DNA of 64,000 nucleotides. It comes from JAGVPT01 sp964642725. GTDB lineage: Bacteria; Bacteroidota; Ignavibacteria; UBA10030; UBA8401. Of this stretch, positions 45,627 through 54,783 are shown in pieces; the stretch's first letter is position 1, and the number at the start of each line of letters is the position of its first letter. The position numbers were made by a program, and so were the translations under genes. A model generated the notes under the pieces. That model saw nothing but the letters and a program-made list of their open reading frames with translations. It had not been told where the DNA came from and ran no database searches. The stretch is taken from NCBI GenBank assembly GCA_964642725.1, contig CAZXQG010000010.1, positions 1 to 64,000 on the forward strand, given 5' to 3'.

Positions 45627-45980
45627 ATGTCTTCTCACTATTACGGATCGCGGGGTTCGGGAGCGCCAGCATGGTACCTGCAGCGAGTCTCGGGTGTAGT
45701 GCTGTTCGTTGTCGCCATCGGGCACTACATTCTTATGCACTACCACCTCGATTCGGGCCATACGTACGATGCTGTGCTTGCACGAATGCAGAATCCTCTT
45801 TACAAGGCTTTGCAACTTTCTTTCGTCGTGCTCGGTCTGTACCATGGCCTCTCGGGTACATGGAATATTTTTCGCGATTACAAAATGCCAGGATGGCTGA
45901 GATGGACCATTCTCGGGCTTCTCTATCTTGCCGGTATCACATTCGGGTGCCTGGGCATCGCAACGATTTTATCATTTTAA
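45627..45980 (+). CDS. sdhD: Succinate dehydrogenase membrane anchor SdhD
   Basis: A 117-residue three-helix membrane protein. WYLQRVSGVVLFVVAIGHYILMHYH holds the Arg/Ser quinone-site residues and candidate haem histidine. It follows sdhC by 28 bp and precedes sdhA by 112 bp. Confidence 0.92.
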   Translation: MSSHYYGSRGSGAPAWYLQRVSGVVLFVVAIGHYILMHYHLDSGHTYDAVLARMQNPLYKALQLSFVVLGLYHGLSGTWNIFRDYKMPGWLRWTILGLLYLAGITFGCLGIATILSF

Positions 45981-46092
45981 TTCATTGACTGACTTTCGGG
46001 AAGATCGCATCGCAACGTATTGGGCGTTGGCTGTTGGCACAAATCTCCCGAAGGTTATTTTGGAAACCTGAGTCTCTTTATCGGAGCTTTCA

Positions 46093-47847
46093 ATGGTTCA
46101 TACGTTTGATGTCGTTATCGTCGGGGCGGGAGGAGCAGGGCTGCGTGCAGCATTGGAAATCCCGCAGGGCCGCAGCTGCGCCGTGTTATCGAAAGTCTAC
46201 CCTTCGCGCTCACACACAGGAACAGCGCAGGGCGGAGTCTGTGCGGCGCTCGCAAATGAAGAGGAAGATTCGTGGGAATGGCATATGTTCGATACCGTCA
46301 AAGGAAGCGACTATCTCGGCGACCAGGATTCAATCGAGATCATGTGCCGCGACGCCATCCGTGCCATCATCGAGCTTGAACACATGGGACTCCCCTTTTC
46401 ACGCACTCCGGACGGAAAAATAGCCCAGAGGAAATTCGGCGGCCACACGCGGCCGGAAAACCCCGCCGACCCGAACTCAAAACGGGTCGCGGTGCGCCGT
46501 GCCTGTTATTCTGCCGACCGCACCGGCCACGTTATGCTTCACACACTGTTCGAGAGCTGCATAAAACAAGGGATCCATTTTTACAGCGAATTCTTTGTCA
46601 CCGACTTGATCATCCATAATGGCGTCTGCTGCGGTGTAGTAGCGATGGAAATCGCGACCGGGGAAATTCATACGTTCCATGCCAAGGCAGTGATGTTTGC
46701 TACCGGCGGCTACGGCCGCGCGTTCCGCATTACTTCGAACGCGTTAATCGGCACCGGCGACGGGTGCAACATCGCGTACGAAAATGGAATTCCGATGGAG
46801 GATATGGAATTCTTCCAATTCCACCCGACGGGGTTGTGGAAGCTCGGCATCCTTATTTCAGAAGCGGCACGGGGTGAAGGAGGAATCCTTCGCAATAGTG
46901 CCGGCGAACGATTTATGGAACGGTATGCGCCAACGGTCAAGGATCTTGCTCCGCGGGACATGGTTTCACGCGCAATCTACACCGAAATCAAACAAGGCCG
47001 CGGCATCAAAGGAAGCGACGGAACATACTATGTCAACCTCGACCTTACACACCTCGGTGCACAAGTGATTCACGATAAAATTCCTGAGATTACAGGATTT
47101 GCAAGGACGTACCTCGGCGTGGAGCCGTTAAAGGAACCGATCCCTATTCAACCTACCGCGCACTATGCGATGGGCGGAATTCCGACGGACAACGACGCGC
47201 GGGTCTACTTGAATGCGAAAGGAAAAATTCTCCCGGGATTTTACGCTGCCGGAGAATGCGCATGCGTGTCGGTACACGGAGCAAATCGTTTAGGAACAAA
47301 TTCCTTGCTTGATATTATCGTTTTTGGCAGACGAGGAGGCAAAGCGATCGCTCAATACTTGGACGAAGCAGAACTTACGCCGCTTCCCAAAGATCCCGGC
47401 GGGAAAACACGGGAAATGATCGACGGGATTCTTTCGAGCAAAGGGAGTGAAAACGCGGCAACGATCCGGACCGAGATGCAGGAACAAATGATGGACAAGT
47501 GTTCCGTCTTCCGTGAAGCGAAGATGATGAAGGAACTTGTCGGCGAAATTCACGACCTGAAAAGCCGCTACAAGAAAATCTCCATCGCAGACCACGGTAA
47601 AAAATTCAATACGGAATTAATGGAAGCGATCGAACTTCGCCATCTGCTGGGCACGGCGGAAACGATTGTCGTCTCGGCACTCAACCGGCAGGAAAGCCGC
47701 GGTGCTCACGCGCGTGAAGATTTTCCGAAGCGCGATGACAAGAAATGGCTCAAGCACACTTTCATCGATTACAACGGAGGCAAGCCGAAGATCTCATATA
47801 AACCGGTCGCCATCACGAAATTTCAACCGAAGGAACGAGTATATTAA
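46093..47847 (+). CDS. sdhA: Succinate dehydrogenase flavoprotein subunit
   Basis: A 584-residue flavoprotein. The dinucleotide-binding motif IVGAGGAGLRAA opens the FAD domain. SRSHTGTAQGG supplies His41, the covalent flavin ligand. The active-site regions HPTG and the capping domain end FARTYLG are present. It oxidises succinate to fumarate. Confidence 0.97.
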   Translation: MVHTFDVVIVGAGGAGLRAALEIPQGRSCAVLSKVYPSRSHTGTAQGGVCAALANEEEDSWEWHMFDTVKGSDYLGDQDSIEIMCRDAIRAIIELEHMGLPFSRTPDGKIAQRKFGGHTRPENPADPNSKRVAVRRACYSADRTGHVMLHTLFESCIKQGIHFYSEFFVTDLIIHNGVCCGVVAMEIATGEIHTFHAKAVMFATGGYGRAFRITSNALIGTGDGCNIAYENGIPMEDMEFFQFHPTGLWKLGILISEAARGEGGILRNSAGERFMERYAPTVKDLAPRDMVSRAIYTEIKQGRGIKGSDGTYYVNLDLTHLGAQVIHDKIPEITGFARTYLGVEPLKEPIPIQPTAHYAMGGIPTDNDARVYLNAKGKILPGFYAAGECACVSVHGANRLGTNSLLDIIVFGRRGGKAIAQYLDEAELTPLPKDPGGKTREMIDGILSSKGSENAATIRTEMQEQMMDKCSVFREAKMMKELVGEIHDLKSRYKKISIADHGKKFNTELMEAIELRHLLGTAETIVVSALNRQESRGAHAREDFPKRDDKKWLKHTFIDYNGGKPKISYKPVAITKFQPKERVY

Positions 47848-47859
47848 AGCCCAAGGATC

Positions 47860-47900
47860 CCGGATATCTTTTTAAGCACGGCATGCGTGAAGATATCCGG
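47860..47900. other. Hairpin in the sdhA-sdhB spacer
   Basis: An 11-bp perfect stem, CCGGATATCTT/AAGATATCCGG, closes a 19-base loop and is followed by TCTTTTC. It may stabilise mRNA or attenuate transcription between the two genes. Confidence 0.6.
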
Positions 47901-47928
47901 TCTTTTCACGTAAGGTGAGGATAGTCAA

Positions 47929-48636
47929 ATGCAGGTAACTTTTCGGATTCAAAAATATAATCCCGAGACGGACACGGCACCGTACTACAAAGAGTACACG
48001 GTCGAGGACGTCGATGAATCGTGGCGCGTGTTAGACGTACTCGAAAAGATCAAAGGCACATCGGACGGAACCCTTACGTACCGGCGATCATGCGCTCACG
48101 GGGTCTGCGGTTCGGATGGAATGCGCATCAACGGCCGAAACCGCCTGGCATGTTCGATCTTGCTCGGAGTCCTGGACTGCACAAAGGTCATCACACTCGA
48201 GCCGCTTCCTTCCATGCCGGTGATCAAAGACCTTGTCGTGGACCTGACGGATTTCTATAAGAAATACGAACTGGTAAAACCGTATCTTATTACCAAGACA
48301 AGCCCGCCGGAAACAGAACGCCTGCAGAGCAACGAAGACGCTGAGAAACTTTTCGAATCGGCGAAATGCATTTTATGCGCCTGCTGCTCGACATCGTGTC
48401 CTTCCTTATGGACAAACGAGAATTATCTCGGGCCCGCGTCGCTCTTGAAAGCGTACCGTTTTGCCTTCGATACACGAGACGAGGCGACTGGCGAACGACT
48501 CGACATCGTCGATACGCAGGATGGCGTCTGGCGTTGCCACACAATTTTCAATTGTATTGAAGCCTGTCCGAAAGAGATCAATATCACATGGCATATTTCG
48601 CAATTGAAGAAGGCACTGGTGAATAGAGAAATTTAA
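47929..48636 (+). CDS. sdhB: Succinate dehydrogenase iron-sulfur subunit
   Basis: A 235-residue protein. The [2Fe-2S] site uses SCAHGVCGSD (Cys55, Cys60, Asp63) and Cys75. The C-terminal domain has CILCACCSTSCP and FNCIEACPKEIN for the other two clusters. It carries electrons from flavin to quinone. GTGAGG lies before the ATG. Confidence 0.97.
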   Translation: MQVTFRIQKYNPETDTAPYYKEYTVEDVDESWRVLDVLEKIKGTSDGTLTYRRSCAHGVCGSDGMRINGRNRLACSILLGVLDCTKVITLEPLPSMPVIKDLVVDLTDFYKKYELVKPYLITKTSPPETERLQSNEDAEKLFESAKCILCACCSTSCPSLWTNENYLGPASLLKAYRFAFDTRDEATGERLDIVDTQDGVWRCHTIFNCIEACPKEINITWHISQLKKALVNREI

Positions 48637-48683
48637 CTCTAAAATACCGGTATCTTTGGTTCAACATTCCTGATAGAAAATGA

Positions 48684-48718
48684 AAAAGCTGGCGCGCAAA
48701 TGCGGCCAGTTTTTTTTT
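48684..48718 (+). terminator. Terminator of the sdh operon
   Basis: Stem CTGGC/GCCAG with inner CGC/GCG pairs (one bulged G) is followed by nine T residues. It is 50 bp past the sdhB stop. Confidence 0.9.
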
Positions 48719-48725
48719 GAAGAAA

Positions 48726-48917
48726 TTATTCGTCCTCCTGGCGCGCGTCAACCTGTGGAGAATCGCCTTCTGCCGCACTAACGGAAATGATCATCGGCCT
48801 GCAGCAGACCTCACAGTCTTCAATGTACTCGTGACGAGGCAGCGTACAATCAACTACCACTTCTACTGCTTCCCCGCAATACGGACATCGTATTTGAACG
48901 GCTTTGAGTAATTCCAT
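48726..48917 (-). CDS. CPXCG-family cysteine-rich zinc-ribbon protein
   Basis: A 63-residue protein from the ATG at 48917. Two Cys pairs, CPYCG and CEVCC, form a zinc-ribbon, with the family's VDCTLPRHEYIEDCEVCCRP between and after them. The acidic tail is short. Function unknown. A longer frame (to 49022) lacks similarity; GGAG precedes this start. Confidence 0.85.
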   Translation of the reverse strand: MELLKAVQIRCPYCGEAVEVVVDCTLPRHEYIEDCEVCCRPMIISVSAAEGDSPQVDARQEDE

Positions 48918-49218
48918 GTGACTCCCGATGCTAAGGGTTCGTTGTTTTTGGCAACTCTCCGCTCTGGTTCGATTGCAGAATAATTCCCCACAACTAATCC
49001 ACTTACCAATTTGCCAAATCAAAGAGCGTCACTTTCAACCGGTAAAAATGACCTGGGCCAGGTAAAAAGCCTCTCTCTCTTGAAAAATCTGCAAAAAATA
49101 AGCGAAAAAATTGGGTTTTAAGTTTGGCACGATGAGTGCAGCTATACAACACATATAAATTAGACAATAAAAACCAACAATCATCAAAACCAATAATCAA
49201 TAACAAAAGGAGCTATAT
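48918..49218. other. 301-bp spacer with sigma-54 promoter and long 5' leader
   Basis: The spacer lies between the divergent CPXCG and pilin-like genes. It contains the -24/-12 promoter at 49124-49140, then an A-rich unstructured leader of about 65 bases ending in AAAAGGAGC just before 49219. Confidence 0.7.
49124..49140 (+). promoter_or_regulatory. Sigma-54 (-24/-12) promoter of the pilin-like gene
   Basis: The 17 bases TTGGCACGATGAGTGCA match YTGGCACG-R-N3-TTGCW at all but one position (G for T in the -12 element). The invariant GG (49126-49127) and GC (49138-49139) have exact 12-base spacing. Start of transcription is expected near 49150. Confidence 0.85.
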
Positions 49219-49632
49219 ATGGGACAGCAACAACTTCTTCTGATCATCTTGGGCGTCATTATCGTCGGTATCGCAGTAGCCGTCGGTATTACAATGTTCC
49301 AGGATAACGCAGTTGACCAAAACAGAAGTGCGGTCATCGCGGATATGACAACTTTGGCAGCCAAGGCACAGCAATATTATGCCAAGCCAACCACACTTGG
49401 CGGAGGCGGTAACTCATTCGTCGGCCTTACGGCAGATGCCGCAGGACTGGGAAATTTAGCGTCCACCGCTTTTACAAACAATCCGAACGGCACGTATTCG
49501 ATCAAGACGGCAGGAACTGCTACGACAGTCGTTCTGCATGGTATTGGCAAGACCGCTTTGAGCGATGGGACATTCCCTTCGTATGACATGTCGGTGACAT
49601 CACAGACCCAGACACCGACGAAGCTCAACTAA
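49219..49632 (+). CDS. Small pilin-like secreted/membrane protein
   Basis: A 137-residue protein. After MG the chain reads QQQLLLIILGVIIVGIAVAVG, one long hydrophobic helix, then an amphipathic segment (MTTLAAKAQQYYA) and a Gly/Thr/Ser-rich beta domain ending TPTKLN. The layout mimics a type IV pilin cleaved after Gly2, but it has no basic leader and no Glu at position +5. AAAAGGAG at seven bases and a sigma-54 promoter suggest strong, regulated expression. An alternative is a simple N-terminal anchor protein. Not assigned to a characterised family. Confidence 0.75.
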   Translation: MGQQQLLLIILGVIIVGIAVAVGITMFQDNAVDQNRSAVIADMTTLAAKAQQYYAKPTTLGGGGNSFVGLTADAAGLGNLASTAFTNNPNGTYSIKTAGTATTVVLHGIGKTALSDGTFPSYDMSVTSQTQTPTKLN

Positions 49633-49682
49633 TGTAGTATTCTTTTCAGCGATTTCCATCGGCGCAGATGGATCGTCGTATG

Positions 49683-49716
49683 ACACAAAGCCCCGGCATT
49701 TACCGGGGCTTTGTGT
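49683..49716. terminator. Bidirectional terminator between pilin-like gene and cyclase gene
   Basis: A perfect 14-bp stem, ACACAAAGCCCCGG and its complement, closes the six-base loop CATTTA. It serves the two convergent genes. Confidence 0.92.
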
Positions 49717-49757
49717 TTCATTGCGATGCTCTTGCCTAGCTTGTTCCAAGCCTTTCG

Positions 49758-51941
49758 TCATTTTTTCGTCATCACGAACACACCGTTCCAATCATCAGGC
49801 GGCGGAGAATCTATGAACATGGTCGACCGCTGGATGTAGAGATTGGATACAATGTCATCGCGGCGGATTTGCAACGCCTGTTGGAATTGATCGTTGGCAC
49901 TCTTCCATGCTCGTTTTTTGTACGCTTCGAGTCCTGCATGGTAATAGTCCAGAAATTGTTTTGTTGCGTCGTTTTGCACTTCGTCTGCCATCGCAATTAA
50001 CTCGTAGATGCGCACAGGTTCAGTCTTTCCCATTACAACAACAAGATCCATTTCGCGGGCAAGAACTTTTTGGGAAACACGCCGGTAAGTAAACTCGCTC
50101 ATAAGCAAGCGTGTACCGTATTCTTTGTTCACGCCTTCAAGACGGGACGCAAGGTTGACCGCATCGCCGACAGCAGTGTAGTTGAACTTCGCTTCCGCTC
50201 CCATATTGCCGACGACGGCTTTGCCGGTGTTCAACCCGATTCGTTGATTGACCACGGGCCGGCCAAAGTGAATCCACTTAGTATGAAGTCCTTCCAGCCT
50301 TTTTTGCATCCTCAATGCGGCGGCACAAGCGTGTACGGCATGCTCGGTGTCGTCCAACGGAGCGCCCCAAAAGGCCATGATCGCATCGCCGATATATTTG
50401 TCGAGAGTTCCATGATCTTCAATAATAATAGTTGTCATCTCGGTAAGATATGTGTTCAAAAGACCGACAGTGTTTTGCGGCCCGAGTTTTTCCGCCATGC
50501 GCGTGAATCCCTCGATGTCCGCAAACAATGTTGTGATCTCACGTTCTTCACCGCCGAGCTTCAATAAAGAAGGATTATCGACAAGCCGATCCACAACGGA
50601 GGCATCGACATACTTCTGGAACATAGCTTTGATCTGCGTCTTCTGTTTCCCTTCCGTCGCCGATATGTAGCTCATCGCACCGGCATAGCTGAAGAAGATC
50701 GCAAAGATAGGTTCGGTTAGATTGTACATTGTTCCGGTGTTTGCGAACGCAGAATATGCAAACCAAAGATAGCCGCCAAGAAGAAAGATGCCAATCGGAA
50801 AACTCCATCGCAATTTTAGCAGCGTCGACGAAATCGCAACGGTCAGCGTGAGAATCACGAGGAGTAATAACTGGGCGCCGAACGAGGCGAAACTGATATA
50901 ATGGTCCGTCATGATCTGGTCGTAGACGTTCGCATGAACATAGCAATTCGCAGATTTTTCGGATACCGGCGTCGCACCAATGTCTGCGATAGAGCGGGCA
51001 GTCGGCCCGATGATCACTACTGCGCCTTTAAACATAGAGAGTACTTGCGCGTCTCCGCGAGTGAAGGCGTCGAGGACATCATAAAAAGAGATTTCTTTAT
51101 AGATGGTGTTCTTACCGGCGTAATCAATTTGGATATCGCCATGCTGACTGACCGGAATCTCGAGCTGCCCGGCATGAACAAGCATTCCGTCATCGGTAGG
51201 CGTAATCGTGATAGATTTTAAGTCAATATGCAAAGCGTGGAATGCAAGCGCCGCACCGAACGCAGGATAATAGTCGCCGGCATATTCGACGAGAAACGGC
51301 ATCTTGCGAATGATGCCATCAACAGAATCTGGATTGAGGAGCACATGTCCGACGCCGCTTCCGAGGGAGGCGAGAGAATCGAACGGGCGTTCATCGATGT
51401 ATGTAGCGCGCGGAAAATTGAGACGGCCCCCTTTCTCCGGAATTGCAAAAGGATGCAGTACGGCGAATGCCTCTTTGTCGATATCTTTCGCTTTCAATTC
51501 GCCAAATTCTTCGCCGGGCACAAAAGGCCCAACCGCGTGGATCACATGATTTGACAGCGCTGCAAGTCTTAAGAAGAGACTGTTCTGGAATTGTGACGCG
51601 CTGTCTTGTTTCACGGTCGGGAAGAAATAGTCAACGCCAATGGCTTTTGCACCGCTGGCGGAAATAATGGCCAGCAGCGAGCCAAATTTGTCGCGCGGCA
51701 CGGGGTAATCAAGCTCCTTCAACGTGTTCTCGTCGATTTTCACAATAACAACGTTGGATGTATGCGGCCGTTCTCCGCGAGAACGTATGAGCGCATCGTA
51801 TGATTTTCGTTCAAGGGCCGGAAAGAAATTCGACCCCAGGGTGTTCTCCACAGAGTTAGTGTGGAACAGGAAGAGAGAAAATGCCACCGACGCGGCTGCT
51901 ATGAGTATCCCAACTGCCACCTTCATCAATGTTTTTTTCAT
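49758..51941 (-). CDS. CHASE2-domain adenylate cyclase
   Basis: A 727-residue membrane sensor. One N-terminal helix (about 8-27) is followed by an extracytoplasmic CHASE2 domain (about 40-330), with the signature YDALIRSRGERP and DYFFPTV. Three helices span about 352-425. A class III cyclase domain at about 465-650 has metal Asp475 (FADIEGF) and Asp519 (GDAIMAFWG), Lys515 (LDKYIGD) suiting ATP, and Asn/Arg in VGDAVNLASR. A short helical tail follows. It probably makes cAMP in response to an envelope signal. It is the last gene of the 49.7-62.6 kb minus-strand cluster. Confidence 0.93.
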   Translation of the reverse strand: MKKTLMKVAVGILIAAASVAFSLFLFHTNSVENTLGSNFFPALERKSYDALIRSRGERPHTSNVVIVKIDENTLKELDYPVPRDKFGSLLAIISASGAKAIGVDYFFPTVKQDSASQFQNSLFLRLAALSNHVIHAVGPFVPGEEFGELKAKDIDKEAFAVLHPFAIPEKGGRLNFPRATYIDERPFDSLASLGSGVGHVLLNPDSVDGIIRKMPFLVEYAGDYYPAFGAALAFHALHIDLKSITITPTDDGMLVHAGQLEIPVSQHGDIQIDYAGKNTIYKEISFYDVLDAFTRGDAQVLSMFKGAVVIIGPTARSIADIGATPVSEKSANCYVHANVYDQIMTDHYISFASFGAQLLLLVILTLTVAISSTLLKLRWSFPIGIFLLGGYLWFAYSAFANTGTMYNLTEPIFAIFFSYAGAMSYISATEGKQKTQIKAMFQKYVDASVVDRLVDNPSLLKLGGEEREITTLFADIEGFTRMAEKLGPQNTVGLLNTYLTEMTTIIIEDHGTLDKYIGDAIMAFWGAPLDDTEHAVHACAAALRMQKRLEGLHTKWIHFGRPVVNQRIGLNTGKAVVGNMGAEAKFNYTAVGDAVNLASRLEGVNKEYGTRLLMSEFTYRRVSQKVLAREMDLVVVMGKTEPVRIYELIAMADEVQNDATKQFLDYYHAGLEAYKKRAWKSANDQFQQALQIRRDDIVSNLYIQRSTMFIDSPPPDDWNGVFVMTKK

Positions 51942-52160
51942 GGGGTGTAACCTTTTGTGGTGGAGGAATGATCCGGCACATCAATGCTTCGGAAAATTGA
52001 AATCAGCGAGATTTGAAAAATTGTCTTTCACCAATCCGGCGGCAAAGCAATCGGTTTGGGAAAAGGCGCAAAGCTTCAGTTGTAGAATCATTGTGCGCCT
52101 TGATGTCTTTGCGCGAACCGCACTATTGAAGACCGCATAACGGGTTCGATCTATAGAAGA

Positions 52161-52192
52161 GGCTGTCCAAACGCGCTCGTTTTTGGACAGCC
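52161..52192. terminator. Hairpin after the transglutaminase-like/TPR gene
   Basis: An 11-bp perfect stem GGCTGTCCAAA/TTTGGACAGCC with a 10-base loop lies 20 bp past the stop at 52212. The T tract is poor, so termination strength is uncertain. The rest of 51942-52160 shows no gene. Confidence 0.6.
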
Positions 52193-52211
52193 CAATACAC
52201 GTAAATCCAGA

Positions 52212-54716
52212 TTATATTTTCCAGTAGAGGAAATCCTTAATATTAGAAAGCTGCGTCGGGTCGATGCCACGGCGTCCTCCGAAAACAAACTTGTTCTCGC
52301 CGCGCCGGATACGAGCGGTATTCGGCCGCGTTGTGCTCTTAGCAGCAACATCCTGCAAAGCCGCAAAGAGGAGGCTCTGGAGTTCGTTCCGGTCAATCGC
52401 CGCGCCCTTTTCCGTTCCCCGTGTCTTGTTCATTTCAGCCACGATATGGTCGATCCCCAGTTCGGTAAATGCTTTTTCCTGTGATGGAAATTTTGAGACG
52501 GCACTGGCGAACGAGTTTACAGTCCCCTCCTGGTCGCCGCCGAGATATTGGAGCAATCCCATATTGAGGTCGATGCCGCCGTCGTTTGTATCGGCTTCAA
52601 GAGCGGCGGTGTAATTCTTGTATGCGTCGGCCGAATCTCCCTGCATCAAATAAATATTCCCGAGATTGTTCTTCGCCATCGGCGAGGTGTATCCCTTCAG
52701 CACTGCAGCAGCATCGGCGTACCGGCCGGCGTTTGCAAGATACATTGATGCCTCGTTGTAGGATTTTTCATCGCCTCGTTTCTTCAATTCGGCGATCTTT
52801 TTGTCTAGAAGCTGATTCGATATTTGTGAAACATTCTTCATATCCTCATTCATCAGCGTACCGACTTTTTCTGCCGGGGGTGGTTCAGCAGTTTTCGCGT
52901 TCACTGCCAGATCTGCCGGCGGATATTGTTCCCACGCCGCGCGGACATCGATAATGTCAAGCCTTCCCTTCGAGTCTGCGATCTTGTAGTATTCTTCCGC
53001 AGCGAGCCTCCACGCTTCTGAAAACGGATGATTGATGATGGTTGTTTCCAGCGGAATCCAAACCGTGTTCTCCTTCACAACATAGTCTTTGTCATTGACA
53101 CTGACCCGCGAGGCATTCTTCTTATTGACCCCGGAATCGAAAATGATGAACACATGGTCGGAGGTTCCGACAAGCGCAGTCCGGATACCGATGTTCTCCA
53201 GGCAGGCCGCAAGCAGAACGGAGCTGCCGCTGCAGTTTGCAGTATGGTTTGCAAGGGTCTCACGGGGAAATTGGACATCGTCAAGAAGATCGGCTTCGGC
53301 AACCCTCCGCGGCGCGCTGACATAATTGATCGAAAACGCGCGGATGCCTTCCCACACCGCTATCGCGTTCAAAAGATTACGTGGGGCACCTTCAAGAATC
53401 GTTCGATCATATTTCACCGAGCCAAGGACATAACGGGAAAAGTTATTCACTGCATCGTCATTCGACGTAATGAACGCACCGATGGAATTCGGGCGCGACC
53501 AGGTGATCGACGTCCTGCTGTATACTGTGACCGGTTTGATCAGGCTTCTTGATTTTGCTTCGCCTCCGACAATGTACGAAAGCTCAGCCTTTATCTGCGC
53601 CACCGTGTTCTCATTGATCGTGAGCAATTGCTTCGAATCCAATGTCACCGAAACGGGAAACGTCTCTTTGGCCCCGGCTTTGAGAAGCGGTATCATCTTC
53701 TCCGACGGCAATTGCATATACGCTGGGATAAAAAAACTCGCTTTCACATTTTTGACATCGGCCTTGCCGGTATTCTCAATCGTGATTTGCCCGATAGGGT
53801 TGTACGCGTAATAGTTGTAGGCGGCAGGAAAAATATTGTCGACCTTGAATTCTGAAATCTCCAGCGAGCCGGGAAGTGCATAGCTCACCTTCGCTTTCGT
53901 TCCGGAAACTTTCGTGTTCACGTCGAGGCGGTTGCCGGTGAACGATTCGATTTTATAGTCCGCCAATGACGAAAACTGCCTCCGCAGATCATCGATTGAT
54001 CCCCGGATCCAGACATCCAGCACCGCCGCATCCCCTTCCATGTAGCGCAGCTTCATCTTTTGGATCATAGAAATCCTGCCCGGAAGATCCTGTTCGATCT
54101 TCGTCAGTGAAACATCGTTCACACCGAGCAACGCAAGCTGGACGACGACCGGCTGTTCCTTCGCTTCTTTTAATTTCTTTTCGACTTTCGCGAGCAGGTC
54201 AGACGCAAGGGTTTCACCCAGTTCATCGAGGGCTTTCGACGCCGCCTGCGATTTTCCCTGAGAGGATTTTTTGGATGTCGCGCTCGACACGGCGATAATA
54301 TCCCCCGTGTCCGTAATAATCACTTTTATTTCGCCGTCGGCTGTATATTCGACGGTTTTGATACCATATGTTTCCCGTTCCTCTCCAAACACCGCTTGCG
54401 CACCGCCGGCGATGATCAGTTCCGCACCAAACCGCCTGCCGAGTTCTTTCGCTTTGGTCGGGTTCACATCGCCGAGCGCAAGGTCGCGCGCGCGGACCGA
54501 CTCAAACTGCGATTTATCGACAAGCCGGTATCCCTTCGCGAGGAATGCGCTTTCAATTCTTCCTGCGACCTTCGGCGCGGTGACATCCTTGTCGTCAATT
54601 TTTTCGTCGACGACGACCATGATCCGGGGCAACTCCGCGTCTTGCGCCAGAACACGTGCCATTGCCGTCATCAACGCCGCAAGAACAGTCCACAGCATTA
54701 TTATCACTCGTTTCAT
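52212..54716 (-). CDS. Secreted FlgO/LPP20-like protein with transglutaminase-like and TPR regions
   Basis: An 834-residue secreted protein; the ATG at 54716 has GAGGAG at ideal spacing. After the signal peptide, residues 30-200 resemble the FlgO/LPP20-type fold seen in surface assembly proteins (AFLAKGYRLVDKSQF, GRRFGAELIIAGGAQ). A beta-rich region follows. Residues about 480-565 look like a transglutaminase-type cysteine protease core: TANCSGSSVLLAACLENIGI (Cys495), DHVFIIFD (His521) and WIPLETT. TPR motifs occupy about 650-760. The catalytic reading is inference. The 61-base spacing to the upstream csgG-like gene suggests an operon. Confidence 0.75.
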   Translation of the reverse strand: MKRVIIMLWTVLAALMTAMARVLAQDAELPRIMVVVDEKIDDKDVTAPKVAGRIESAFLAKGYRLVDKSQFESVRARDLALGDVNPTKAKELGRRFGAELIIAGGAQAVFGEERETYGIKTVEYTADGEIKVIITDTGDIIAVSSATSKKSSQGKSQAASKALDELGETLASDLLAKVEKKLKEAKEQPVVVQLALLGVNDVSLTKIEQDLPGRISMIQKMKLRYMEGDAAVLDVWIRGSIDDLRRQFSSLADYKIESFTGNRLDVNTKVSGTKAKVSYALPGSLEISEFKVDNIFPAAYNYYAYNPIGQITIENTGKADVKNVKASFFIPAYMQLPSEKMIPLLKAGAKETFPVSVTLDSKQLLTINENTVAQIKAELSYIVGGEAKSRSLIKPVTVYSRTSITWSRPNSIGAFITSNDDAVNNFSRYVLGSVKYDRTILEGAPRNLLNAIAVWEGIRAFSINYVSAPRRVAEADLLDDVQFPRETLANHTANCSGSSVLLAACLENIGIRTALVGTSDHVFIIFDSGVNKKNASRVSVNDKDYVVKENTVWIPLETTIINHPFSEAWRLAAEEYYKIADSKGRLDIIDVRAAWEQYPPADLAVNAKTAEPPPAEKVGTLMNEDMKNVSQISNQLLDKKIAELKKRGDEKSYNEASMYLANAGRYADAAAVLKGYTSPMAKNNLGNIYLMQGDSADAYKNYTAALEADTNDGGIDLNMGLLQYLGGDQEGTVNSFASAVSKFPSQEKAFTELGIDHIVAEMNKTRGTEKGAAIDRNELQSLLFAALQDVAAKSTTRPNTARIRRGENKFVFGGRRGIDPTQLSNIKDFLYWKI

Positions 54717-54783
54717 ACGCATATCTCCTCAAATCGTGAACAGTTATGAACGCAACACTCTTTTATTGTCTTCCCTGCACTCC

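Noticed and set aside
52066..52155. Possible tRNA remnant (GGGTTCGATC stretch)
   Set aside because: No acceptor stem, anticodon arm or CCA end can be folded; the stretch fits a degenerate repeat better.
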